NCBI RefSeq assembly: GCF_029761915.1
Contig: NZ_CP121695.1
Coordinates: 5,609,501 to 5,673,500 of the forward strand
Source of the DNA: Bradyrhizobium sp. CB1650
GTDB taxonomy: Bacteria; Pseudomonadota; Alphaproteobacteria; Rhizobiales; Xanthobacteraceae
DNA length: 64,000 nt
Direction of reading: 5' to 3'
This document shows positions 45,688 through 54,061 of this stretch, piece after piece. The notes beneath the pieces were generated by a model. That model saw only the letters and a program-made list of their open reading frames with translations, had not been told where the DNA came from and made no database searches. Position 1 is the stretch's first letter. The number at the start of each line of letters is the position of its first letter. The position numbers were made by a program, and so were the translations under genes.

Positions 45688-45692
45688 TGCAA

Positions 45693-45721
45693 ATGGCGGA
45701 GAGCGTGGGAGTCAAACCCAC
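45693..45721 (-). tRNA. tRNA-Ser 3'-end fragment (attachment-site remnant)
   Basis: On the minus strand it reads TGTGGGTTTGACTCCCAC and then GCTCTCCGCCA. This gives a T-stem GTGGG/CCCAC around TTTGACT, the 3' half of an acceptor stem and an encoded CCA. It matches the 3' end of a tRNA-Ser with small changes. The rest of the tRNA is absent. Such 3' ends are typically left by integrases that target tRNA genes. Confidence 0.6.
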
Positions 45722-45845
45722 AATCTTCGATAGTTCAACTTCGAACAACTGAGATTGCTCGTAAGCACTCGCCCACTTCCTGCCCTTGGAAATTCAGACC
45801 GCTTACATTCGCCACAAGCCTGCTCACGCTAGCGGTGACAACATT

Positions 45846-45931
45846 TTTCTTGATCTCCCGGTGCACACGTCGTGCACACGCTGCCTTCTAACGCGTTGAA
45901 AAACTTGAACTCTCGCTCCAATCCATCATCG
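45846..45931. repeat. Direct repeat L (left copy, about 88 bp)
   Basis: It matches 53869-53957 at about 92 percent (roughly seven mismatches by eye). The first 35 bases are identical (TTTCTTGATCTCCCGGTGCA then CACGTCGTGCACACG). They include the palindrome-like GTGCACACGTCGTGCAC. The right end runs into the dusA-like sequence. The two copies are in the same orientation, 8.0 kb apart. Confidence 0.85.
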
Positions 45932-45968
45932 GGGCGACGGAAAATCGATGAGACAGCATGGAGACCAT
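45913..45968 (-). pseudogene. dusA 5'-end fragment (attachment-site scar)
   Basis: The minus strand, from an ATG at 45968, reads MVSMLSHRFSVAPMMDWS, the DusA N-terminus, and then switches to ESSSFSTR and a stop. It is not copied from the intact dusA of this window (HRFCIAPMMDWTD). Integrases of one family insert at exactly this part of dusA, so the switch point marks an island junction. Confidence 0.8.
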
Positions 45969-45969
45969 A

Positions 45970-46830
45970 TAGACGTTCAAGTCCTCGCCGGAAATAGCGG
46001 ATTTCGTGACTGCGGTGGGCCGGACGGAGGGGCGCGAAGCGATCCAGAGTGCGTCCACGGAGGAATTCTGGATTGCTTCGTCGAAAGAGCGCCTCGCAAC
46101 GACAGAGCGAGCGGGCGCATGGCGGCGCGCCAACACTTCTTTCAACGACACACCTCCGCATTCTCGCGGCGGATTTGCCCGAGCTTTGCTTCGTCACTCC
46201 ACCCTCTGAAAGCCAAGAGGGCGCAGGGAAGGCCGGGTGCCGGCTGGCACCCACGGTCCGCTGCGCGAAAGCGCACGCAGGAAGAACCGCACAGCGGCAT
46301 ACAGGTGTAGCCAATCACTCGGCCTTCCCTGCGCGATGGTCGGACGGCTTATGCCGCGCTCTCCCGGGAGCCGAGTTCCTTCTGGCCTCCCTCGCTCCAG
46401 CGAAATCCACCGGCACCCGCGCCGGTTGACGCGACTGCCGCCTCCGCAAGAGCTTGACCGTGGCAACGACGGCCAGGACCACGCGGTTTTGCCGTACGCG
46501 CGGTTCGCCATTTCGCCGCAGTTTTCCCAGCCCTGTCGACGGAGCCGGAAACTTACAGGCGAGACGAACCTGACAGCGCCGTTCGTCCGCACGCAGTTTC
46601 GGGCTCACGGAGAGCAATCCGCCCTGCCCGCACATCTCGTACACGACGCCGCCGCGTCCACCGCAAGCCCGGCCCGCGACAATGACGACCACATGATCGC
46701 CCCTCAAGGAATGAGCCGGGATGGAGTGACACATACGCCAATTCCGAATTTTCGGTAAAGTGGAATATTTTTTCGGAGAGGCATTGACAGCAGGACGAAA
46801 CAGACCCCGTCGCGCCCAGATTGGCGGGGT
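45970..46830. other. Degenerate repetitive DNA between two junction scars
   Basis: Frames are open for up to about 130 codons on both strands, but their translations are Arg/Ser/Pro-rich and domain-free. The DNA (for example GAGCCGAGTTCCTTCTGG near 46370 and the degenerate stretch at 46180-46430) resembles highly repeated rhizobial intergenic sequence. No gene is supported. Confidence 0.55.
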
Positions 46831-46875
46831 CACTGATCGATCGCCGCAATGTGCTCAATGCTCCGAATACCGAGG

Positions 46876-46905
46876 TCTCGCTCCAACCCATCATCGGCGC
46901 TGTCG
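46876..46905. repeat. Third copy of the dusA junction core
   Basis: CTCGCTCCAACCCATCATCGG shares its layout with CTCGCTCCAATCCATCATCGG (45912) and CTCGCTCCAGTCCATCATGG (53935). On the minus strand it reads FATAPMMGWSE. It lacks the 35-base block present at the outer copies. Confidence 0.65.
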
Positions 46906-47064
46906 CGAATTCACGATCTAACCCACTAAGGTATTCCTACTCCTTTCGGTCCAGTGATGGACCGATTTACCAAACTGCCCGTTTGGCTCGTCGAGGACCA
47001 TGTGTATGCATCATTGGAAGCGGAATGGGTGGGTCATCGAGCAGCCCAGGCCCGACGAAAGCAA

Positions 47065-47088
47065 TGCATGCCCGTATACGGGCATGCA
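47065..47088. repeat. Perfect 24-bp palindrome
   Basis: Each 12-base half (TGCATGCCCGTA and its exact reverse complement) meets with no spacer. It lies 49 bases past the porin stop. It could be a terminator hairpin for the minus-strand porin gene, a recombinase site or a protein-binding site. Confidence 0.7.
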
Positions 47089-47136
47089 CACATTTCGAAG
47101 TCGCCCGATGTTCTGACCGAACAGACCAACGTCACA

Positions 47137-48486
47137 TCAGAAGTGGATCTCGGTGCGCATACCAAGAACCACGGCATTGCTGGTCTTCACCCCTGCGGCG
47201 TTGTAGCCGCGCCCGCCGGGATTGATCACATATTGTGCGTCGAACTTGAGGTTCATCCAGCCGGTCGCCTGCCAACCGTACCAAGCTTCGATTGGCACTT
47301 CGTTGCCGCCGGCATTCGGGCTAAGGGCAGCGGAATTCACGTGGGTCGTTCCCACTGCGAAACCGACTTCGTCGTCGGGGCGCCAGGCGAACGTTCCGGT
47401 GTGCTTGACACCCCACGCGATCTGGTAGTCCTGGAACGACGTCCGGTGATCGGCGACGGTCGTATTGAGGAAGGTATACCAACCCTGCGCTTTGGGACCA
47501 TCGACGGTCAACCGTTGCAGGATCGATTCGTAAACGCCGTAACGGCCTCTTTGATCTCCGAGGTTTTGGTCCGGGACACCACCGATGCCTGGAATGGTCG
47601 CAACAATACCCGGCAGGCCACCATCAATCGTCGACGCGCTGTCATACCAGCCACCGATTCTCCAGGTCCCATTCAGGGGACCGCTCGGTGCCCAGACCAA
47701 CTCCACTGGCACCAGCACGCCAGAGGCGGGGCTCGAGGAAGGAACGCCCGGCAGGAAGTAAGTGCTCGGCTCTGACGTCGTCAGATAGTTCGGATTGGCG
47801 TCGTAGACGCCGACCGAAATCGTGAATTCCGGGGCGATCTTGTAGTGGACCACGCCCGCCCATTGGCTCACCGGCCAATTGTAGATGTACCCACCCTGGA
47901 TGTTGCCAGGCTGGCCGCCGCAGAAGGTCAGGTTGATGAACTCGCACAGACCGAAGAAGAAGTCGGAGCCGACCGGAAGACGGCCGCCCTTTAGTTCGAG
48001 GCGGTCATCGAAAAGCTTCTGCGAATAGTAGAGCTGCGTCAGGCGCAGAATATTGCCGCGGCCAAACACTTCGTTGGTGAGCTGCAGGGCGGGAATGCCC
48101 GCTTCGGTATTCAGATTCTTGCCGAAGCGGTCGACCAGCGTGAGGCCGACCGTACCGCCGGGGATGCCGGCAAGCTTCGCCAGATCGAGCTTCGCGCCAA
48201 ACCACAACTGACCAGCGTTGGCCGCGGTGTTCCTGTCTCCACCTGAGACATTGCCGACGGCTTCGTCACCGAGCGTCAGGCCAATTTCGATGCCTTGCTC
48301 CTTCAGCCTCGTCCTGCCGAGATCGCCGAACAGGTATGGTCTCGTCCAGAAATCATCAGCCGCTGCATAAGGGACAGGCGGCGCCTTCGTTGGAAGATCT
48401 GCCGCATACGCTCCACCGCCCAACAGAGCCGACAAGACAATTCCCATTCCGCACGCTCGTAAGCTGGTCACCGATCTATATGACAT
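47137..48486 (-). CDS. OprB-family carbohydrate porin
   Basis: A 449-residue outer-membrane beta-barrel. The signal peptide ends near residue 29 (GGGAYAADLP). The mature protein has alternating beta strands with aromatic girdles, such as LWFGAKLDLAKL, VGLTLVDRFGKNL, LYYSQKLFDDRLELKGGRLPVG, and ends in MRTEIHF with a C-terminal Phe. OprB porins admit glucose and other sugars. It precedes, on the same strand, the sugar ABC genes, with which it likely forms one uptake unit. Confidence 0.92.
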   Translation of the reverse strand: MSYRSVTSLRACGMGIVLSALLGGGAYAADLPTKAPPVPYAAADDFWTRPYLFGDLGRTRLKEQGIEIGLTLGDEAVGNVSGGDRNTAANAGQLWFGAKLDLAKLAGIPGGTVGLTLVDRFGKNLNTEAGIPALQLTNEVFGRGNILRLTQLYYSQKLFDDRLELKGGRLPVGSDFFFGLCEFINLTFCGGQPGNIQGGYIYNWPVSQWAGVVHYKIAPEFTISVGVYDANPNYLTTSEPSTYFLPGVPSSSPASGVLVPVELVWAPSGPLNGTWRIGGWYDSASTIDGGLPGIVATIPGIGGVPDQNLGDQRGRYGVYESILQRLTVDGPKAQGWYTFLNTTVADHRTSFQDYQIAWGVKHTGTFAWRPDDEVGFAVGTTHVNSAALSPNAGGNEVPIEAWYGWQATGWMNLKFDAQYVINPGGRGYNAAGVKTSNAVVLGMRTEIHF

Positions 48487-48663
48487 TTTCCGTTACTCCC
48501 CACCGTCCAGGCTTTTTCTGTGGTTCTGCCACGTCCCCGCTCAAAGCCCTGGAGCCTGGAACGCACTTCCTCGCTAGCCTACGCCGATGCCCATCAAGCC
48601 GCTGAACGTAAGCTGGCGGTCGACCGATCGGGGGCCGCGCCAGCGACCAGTCGCGGCTTTCCC
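48487..48663. other. Gap between ABC permease and porin genes
   Basis: It spans 177 bases and holds the putative porin promoter. No gene or strong structure was seen. Confidence 0.4.
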
Positions 48664-49722
48664 TCATTGAGCTGTCATCCCTGATTGCCTGTTCTCGGTA
48701 GCGGCGCACGGTGATGCGCCATGCTGTCCTTGCGCAACCGATCTCGGCCTCGCGTGAGCCACGCTTGCCAGTGCCATCTTGCGTCGCCGACGGGCCTGCA
48801 ATTGCCGATCCGCCAGTACGCCGAGCAGAATCACCGACCCCATCACCGCGAAATTCAGGGAATTGGGAATGCCCAGGATATTCACAAGGTTCTGCAGCAC
48901 TTGCAGCAGCGCGGTCCCCAGCACGATACCCAGGATGGAGCCCTCGCCGCCGCGCAGGCTGCATCCGCCCAGCACGGCGGCAGCGATTGCATAGAGCTCG
49001 TAGAAATTCCCGAACGAGCTCGGAGAGACCGAGTTCGTGTAGAACACGAACAGCACGGTTGAGACCCCGGCGAGCCCACCGCTGATGATGTAGGCGGTCG
49101 CAATCACGAGATCCGTACTGATGCCGGAGAAGCGGGCCGCTTCCTCGTTCTTGCCCACGGCATAGAGCCAGCGCCCATATACCGAGCGGTGCAGCAGCAC
49201 GCCGAGGATGAGCGCAAGGATGATCAGGAAAATGAACGTGTTCGGGACACCCGCGATATTGCCCGAGGCGATGTCGCTTAACATCCTCGCCTCATCCCCG
49301 TAGCCGAAGCCGCGCGTCGAATCGGTCGTGTAATAGCGCGCGGCGCCGCGATAGATCAGCAGCCCGCACAGCGTCACGATGAAGGGCTGCATTTTCAGCC
49401 GCGTGATCAGGAAGCCCTGGATGCCTCCGAGCGCCAGCCCGCCCAAAAGGACCAGTAGCAGCGCGAGGGGCCAGGGGACCTGATAAGTGGTCAGCAGGTC
49501 GACGAACACGACGCCGAGCAAGGCGAGCATCGAGCCCAGCGAAAGGTCGATACCGCCAGTGATGATCACGAGCCCCTCGCCCAGCGCGAACACCCCGAAC
49601 AGGCCGATGAGATTGGCCATGTTCAGCAAGTTCACCAGCGACAGGAAGGCCGGATTGATCGCTCCCGTAATGGCGGAGACGACCGCAAGAAGCACGAAGA
49701 GGCCGAGTTCCTTTTTCATCAT
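48664..49722 (-). CDS. Sugar ABC transporter permease (RbsC-like)
   Basis: A 352-residue inner-membrane permease with about 8-10 helices. The EAA-like region ALGGIQGFLITRLKMQPFIVTLCGL and the signature VGKNEEAARFSGI are typical of CUT2 permeases for ribose, xylose or inositol. The C-terminus carries about 40 extra polar residues. The start overlaps the ATPase stop (ATGATG/TGA). Only one permease gene is present, as usual for this type. Confidence 0.93.
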   Translation of the reverse strand: MMKKELGLFVLLAVVSAITGAINPAFLSLVNLLNMANLIGLFGVFALGEGLVIITGGIDLSLGSMLALLGVVFVDLLTTYQVPWPLALLLVLLGGLALGGIQGFLITRLKMQPFIVTLCGLLIYRGAARYYTTDSTRGFGYGDEARMLSDIASGNIAGVPNTFIFLIILALILGVLLHRSVYGRWLYAVGKNEEAARFSGISTDLVIATAYIISGGLAGVSTVLFVFYTNSVSPSSFGNFYELYAIAAAVLGGCSLRGGEGSILGIVLGTALLQVLQNLVNILGIPNSLNFAVMGSVILLGVLADRQLQARRRRKMALASVAHARPRSVAQGQHGASPCAATENRQSGMTAQ

Positions 49723-51245
49723 GGCGCAGCGACTTCCATCGTTTGCACCGCCTGACCCATCGCTAGCCGCAACACGTTGTATTCACTGAACTGCTCGCGC
49801 TCCATCACGCCGCTGATACTCCCCTCATGCATCACGGCGATCCGGTCTGAGACGCCGATGACCTCCTCCATGTCCGACGAGATCATCACGATCGCAACGC
49901 CCTGATCGGCAAGGTCCCGCATCAGCGCGTAGATCTCGCTCTTGGCGCCGACATCGATACCGCGAGTTGGTTCGTCGAAGAACATGACGCGCGGCTGCAT
50001 GGAGAGCCACTTGCCCAGCACGACCTTTTGCTGGTTGCCCCCGGAGAGCGTCACGGCCTCGATGTCGATGCTCGGCGCCTTTATGGACAGGCTCTTTGCC
50101 TGTTCCTTCGCGACCTTGCGCTCGGCCGCGCCATTGACCAGCCACATCCGCGCATAATTCACCAGGCTCGCGAGCGTCACGTTCTCCCGGATCGGCAGCT
50201 CCAGCACCAGCCCGGCCTTCTTGCGGTCCTCCGGCACCAGATAGATCCCCTGCCTGATCGCGTCCCGCGGCGAGGCGACAGCAACCGGCACGTTGTCGAT
50301 TCTGATCTCGCCACCGAGCAACGGGTCGACGCCGAAGGCCGCACGCGCAAGGGAGGTGCGGCCAGCGCCCACGAGCCCTGCCAGACCGAGAATCTCGCCG
50401 CGCCGCACGGAAAGATTGATCTGCCGGTTGGGAAAGGCTGATGTCACGAGGTCGACGACATCGCAGCCACCCGGCTGCGGCGGCCGTTTCGGCGGCGTAT
50501 ACAGCGCCTTCAGATCGCGACCGATCATCAGGCGGATCATCGCGGCATGGCTGAGCTCGTCGCGCGCCAACTCCCCCACCGTGCGTCCGTCACGCAACAC
50601 CACGACGCGGTCAGCGCAGGTCATGATCTCGCCCAGCCGGTGAGAGATATAGATGATCGAGATGCCGTGCGCCTTAAGATCGGCAATCACCTCCAGCAGC
50701 CGTTCAGTCTCCGAGATTGTCAGGCTCGAGGTCGGCTCGTCCATGATGATGACGCGGGCGTCCATCGAGAGCGCCTTCGCGATCTCCACCATCTGGCGCT
50801 CCGCAATGGAGAGTTCGTCGACCAGCGTACCGGGCGCGAAATCGGCGCCGAGCCGCGCCAGCAGCGGCGTTACGCTCGCGCGTATCTGCGCGTTGTCCAC
50901 CAGCTTCAGCGGTCCGCCGGCGAGCTTCTCTCGCCCTATGAATACGTTGGCCGCGACGTCGAGATTCTCGAACAGGTTGAGCTCCTGATGCACGAAGGCG
51001 ATGCCGGCCCGCGTCGCCTCACTCACGGTCATCCGGGCGTGCTCGTTGCCGCCGATGCGGATCACGCCATCGCTCGGAGCGATCACGCCGCCCAGCACGC
51101 GCATCAACGTCGATTTCCCGGCTCCGTTCTCGCCGATCAGGCCCAACACCTCGCCGCGTCGCACGCGCAGGCTGACATCATCGAGGGCCCTGACACCGGG
51201 ATAGGTCTTGCTGATCCCGGCAAGCTCCAGCAGCGTCTCCGCCAT
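49719..51245 (-). CDS. Sugar ABC transporter ATP-binding protein (RbsA-like, two NBDs)
   Basis: A 508-residue ATPase with two fused nucleotide-binding domains. The first has Walker A GENGAGKST, a LSIAERQ signature-like stretch and MDEPTSSL. The second has the degenerate Walker A GLVGAGRTSLA, the intact signature LSGGNQQK and FDEPTRGID. This asymmetry is normal for RbsA/XylG/MglA. The start at 51245 has GGAGGAAG upstream. Confidence 0.95.
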   Translation of the reverse strand: MAETLLELAGISKTYPGVRALDDVSLRVRRGEVLGLIGENGAGKSTLMRVLGGVIAPSDGVIRIGGNEHARMTVSEATRAGIAFVHQELNLFENLDVAANVFIGREKLAGGPLKLVDNAQIRASVTPLLARLGADFAPGTLVDELSIAERQMVEIAKALSMDARVIIMDEPTSSLTISETERLLEVIADLKAHGISIIYISHRLGEIMTCADRVVVLRDGRTVGELARDELSHAAMIRLMIGRDLKALYTPPKRPPQPGGCDVVDLVTSAFPNRQINLSVRRGEILGLAGLVGAGRTSLARAAFGVDPLLGGEIRIDNVPVAVASPRDAIRQGIYLVPEDRKKAGLVLELPIRENVTLASLVNYARMWLVNGAAERKVAKEQAKSLSIKAPSIDIEAVTLSGGNQQKVVLGKWLSMQPRVMFFDEPTRGIDVGAKSEIYALMRDLADQGVAIVMISSDMEEVIGVSDRIAVMHEGSISGVMEREQFSEYNVLRLAMGQAVQTMEVAAP

Positions 51246-51309
51246 TCGGCGCTTCCTCCCGCACGATGCCCGGCTGCCTGCGGCAGTCGGGCAATGAAGC
51301 AAACTGAAG

Positions 51310-52278
51310 TCACTTCTTCAGCAATTCCTTCAGGTGCGCGGTGAACTCCGCGACGTTGGACTTGCTGATCACCTTGGTCGGCACGATCAGCTTGCGGTCC
51401 GCGGGAATCCAGGATTTGTCGCCGTTCAACGTCTTGATGATGTTGGTGGCCGAGAGGTAACCGAATTCGTACGGCTGCTGCACGACCGTTGATTCGATGG
51501 TGCCGTCGGAAATGCCGCGCAACGTGCGCTGGTCCTCGTCGAAGCCGACGATCTTCACCTTGCCGGCCTTTCCTGCCGCCTTGACCGCGTCATAAATCAG
51601 CGGCGTCTCGTAGCTCCACAGGCCGGACAACAGCGCGATGTCGGGATATTTGACGAGCACGTTCTCCATGTTCGCCTTGGCCTTGGCGAAGTCCACCTGA
51701 TCGGTGAACACGTCGACCAGCTCGACCTTGGTGCCCGCGATTGCTTCCTTGATACCCTGGACCCGCTCGCGGGCGTTGTCGGCATCCATCGTTCCGACGA
51801 ACAGAGCGATCTTGCCGCCATTCGGCAGCGCCTTCTTGATCTCCTCGCCCGCCTGCCGTCCGGCCGAGACGTTGTCGGTGCCGATATAGGCAAGGCGATT
51901 GCTCTGCGGGGCGTCGCTGTCCGTCGTGATCAACACGGTCTTGGCCGCAACCTTGTTGAGCTCTTCGGTTGCGTGCGGCGCATCGTCTACGGAGATGGAG
52001 ATTCCGGCGACGCCGCGCACCAGCAGGTCGTCCAACTCGCGCCTCTGGCCCGCCGCGGTACCTTCGTTGGTGACGATCAACTCGACATTGTAGTCCGGGT
52101 GCTCCTTCTGCGCTTTCTCGAGCCCGCGACCGGCGATCGTCCAGAAGTCAGCCGCGACATTGGTCACCAGCGCGATGGTCTTTTTCTGCTGGGCCTCCGC
52201 CATCCCCGTCGCCATCACGAGCGCTGCGGCGGTCGCGATCAGCGGCACCGTTAACAATTTCTTCATTGGTCCGTTCAT
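51310..52278 (-). CDS. Sugar-binding periplasmic protein (RbsB-like)
   Basis: A 322-residue type I periplasmic-binding protein. A Sec signal peptide of about 30 residues (ends GMAEAQ) is followed by KKTIALVTNVAADFWTIAGRGLEKAQ, VRGVAGISISVDDA, YIGTDNVSAGRQAG and GFDEDQRTLRGISDGTIESTVVQQPYEFGY. These are ribose/monosaccharide-binding motifs. The ligand cannot be told from sequence. The ATG at 52278 has GGAGG six bases upstream. It is the first ABC gene of the operon and is divergent from the ROK gene. Confidence 0.95.
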   Translation of the reverse strand: MNGPMKKLLTVPLIATAAALVMATGMAEAQQKKTIALVTNVAADFWTIAGRGLEKAQKEHPDYNVELIVTNEGTAAGQRRELDDLLVRGVAGISISVDDAPHATEELNKVAAKTVLITTDSDAPQSNRLAYIGTDNVSAGRQAGEEIKKALPNGGKIALFVGTMDADNARERVQGIKEAIAGTKVELVDVFTDQVDFAKAKANMENVLVKYPDIALLSGLWSYETPLIYDAVKAAGKAGKVKIVGFDEDQRTLRGISDGTIESTVVQQPYEFGYLSATNIIKTLNGDKSWIPADRKLIVPTKVISKSNVAEFTAHLKELLKK

Positions 52279-52530
52279 GTGCACCTCCCTGTTCCCCTAC
52301 ATGAGGGGCTCACGGCGCTTTTTTGCGCCTATTTTATTTAGTCAGCGAAGAAATGTCGCAGGGCAAAACATCAAATTCAGGATGTACTTGCCCATTCCTC
52401 AAGTCTAAATAGTACACATGGTACGATAATAGTAAATACGGCCCGTGACGGGGGCTCTCGGCTGTGCTTTTTTGATCACACCACCGTCACACACACCTAT
52501 TAACTTCACATGCCGAATTAAAGAGACAGC
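52279..52530. promoter_or_regulatory. Divergent promoter region of the ABC operon and ROK gene
   Basis: The region is AT-rich compared with its surroundings. It holds TATTTTATTTAGT (52331-52343) and AAATAGTACACATGGTACGA (52408-52427) followed by TAATAGTAAATA, which include imperfect inverted repeats such as AGTAC/GTAC. Between them and the ABC start is a small hairpin, GGCGC-T6-GCGCC (52314-52329). These are candidate operators for the ROK protein, not proven. Confidence 0.45.
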
Positions 52531-53820
52531 ATGGTTGACCAGCCTGACCCCAGACGCGCTTCAAACACGGCCCGCGGATCGAATCGCGACCGCGTCGTCG
52601 AAGTCTTGCGACGTCAGGGGCCGATGCCGCGCGTGGAGCTCGCACGCAGCACCGGGCTGAGCTTCCCGGCCATTTCGGCCATAACCTCAAGAATGATGGC
52701 GGAAGAGCTGCTGTCCGAGACGGACGCGGCGATGTCGTGGCCAGACGACACCAGCGAAGAGGATGTGGACGGGCTGAGTGGCCGTCGTCGCGGCCGGCCG
52801 GCGATACAGCTCACTCTCAATCCGGAGTTTGGCCGCATCGTTGCGGTCTCACTGCGCATGAACCTGATTGAGACACTGATCGCGGATTTCAGTGGCTCCG
52901 GCCTTGCGCAGTCGCGACTAGCACTCGAGACACGCGCGCTCGATGCGGGCGCGCTGTGCGATATCGTGATCGCGCAAATTGATGCCATGCTCGACGCGAC
53001 GGGCACGCCGCGGCGCCGACTGCTGGGAATCGGAATTGCGCTGCAGGGCATCGTAAATGCGGACACCGGGCGCCACCTGTGGAGTCCTGCGCTGTCGGTC
53101 TCCGACGTCGACCTGGCGACGCCGATCCGCAAGGTATTCAAGGTCGATGTCGTGATGGCTAACGATGCTGTCCCGGTTGCGCTGGCCCTCGCAGCGGCTG
53201 AACCGGCCCTGGCGGAGGGCCTGGCGGCCACGATCATGGTCGGCCACGGCGTCGGGATGGGCGTCGTCGTCGACGGTGAGGCACGCTGGGGAGTCGGTGC
53301 CAGCAGCGAGATCGGTCATGTCAAGTTAGCGCCGAACGGACCGCAATGCCGCTGCGGTCAGCGTGGCTGTGTCGAGGCCTATCTCGCCGACTATGCGCTC
53401 TACCGTGACGCCCGCACCTTTATCGACCTGCCGCCTGCGGTGTCGCAACAGCCGTCCGAGGCGCAGATGGCTCTGCTGCGAGACAGAGCACGGGGCGGCG
53501 ACCCGCGCCTCGAGCAACTCTTCCGGCAGGCGGGCCACGCGCTTGCCGAGGCGGTCGCCGCAACGATATCGGTGCTGCGCCCGCATCACGTCGTCCTGGC
53601 AGGTCCCGGCTTGCAGGCCTTCGACATGATGCGCAACGCCTATGAGGAGCGGCTCGAGCAGGCGGTGTTGCCGTGGCTGCTCAAGTCCACCGCGATATAT
53701 GTGCGTCCAAGCAAGTCGACTGCCATTGTCGACGGCATGGTGCGGCGGACGCTGCGGGTGATAGACCGAAACTACATGGAGACGACCGAGCGAACACCGG
53801 GAGCTGCGGCTCTCGCTTGA
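52531..53820 (+). CDS. ROK-family transcriptional regulator
   Basis: A 429-residue ROK protein. The N-terminal winged helix (about 17-62) reads VVEVLRRQGPMPRVELARSTGLSFPAISAITSRMM. The ROK domain has VGMGVVVDGEARWG and the zinc site EIGHVKLAPNGPQCRCGQRGCVEAYL (CxCGxxGCxE). These regulators respond to a sugar or its phosphate. Its divergent placement makes it the probable regulator of the porin/ABC genes. A linker rich in Asp/Glu and Arg lies at about 67-90. Confidence 0.93.
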   Translation: MVDQPDPRRASNTARGSNRDRVVEVLRRQGPMPRVELARSTGLSFPAISAITSRMMAEELLSETDAAMSWPDDTSEEDVDGLSGRRRGRPAIQLTLNPEFGRIVAVSLRMNLIETLIADFSGSGLAQSRLALETRALDAGALCDIVIAQIDAMLDATGTPRRRLLGIGIALQGIVNADTGRHLWSPALSVSDVDLATPIRKVFKVDVVMANDAVPVALALAAAEPALAEGLAATIMVGHGVGMGVVVDGEARWGVGASSEIGHVKLAPNGPQCRCGQRGCVEAYLADYALYRDARTFIDLPPAVSQQPSEAQMALLRDRARGGDPRLEQLFRQAGHALAEAVAATISVLRPHHVVLAGPGLQAFDMMRNAYEERLEQAVLPWLLKSTAIYVRPSKSTAIVDGMVRRTLRVIDRNYMETTERTPGAAALA

Positions 53821-53868
53821 GTCGTTGCAAGGCGACCGGACTCTGCTCACATCGCCTGCGACGTGATC

Positions 53869-53957
53869 TTTCTTGATCTCCCGGTGCACACGTCGTGCAC
53901 ACGCCACCTTCTAACCAGTTGAAAAACTTGAACCCTCGCTCCAGTCCATCATGGGGG
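53869..53957. repeat. Direct repeat R (right copy, about 88 bp)
   Basis: It matches 45846-45931 in the same orientation and includes the same 35-base identical block and the dusA core. On the minus strand the frame reads TLTPMMDWSEGSSFSTG, so the dusA-like core is present but the upstream dusA codons (HRFSVA) are not. This is the expected opposite end of an integrated element. Confidence 0.85.
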
Positions 53958-54061
53958 TGAGAGTCTTCAACTGGCCCGAGCAGCGCTCGAACACCTCGAC
54001 CTCGTGGGAAAATCAAACGAGCGCGATCGCTGTCCCACACACGATCGTGGCCGAGAGGGCT

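Noticed and set aside
45970..46830. Several frames of 80-170 codons on both strands
   Set aside because: The translations are low-information and the DNA looks like a dispersed intergenic repeat. No start is convincing.
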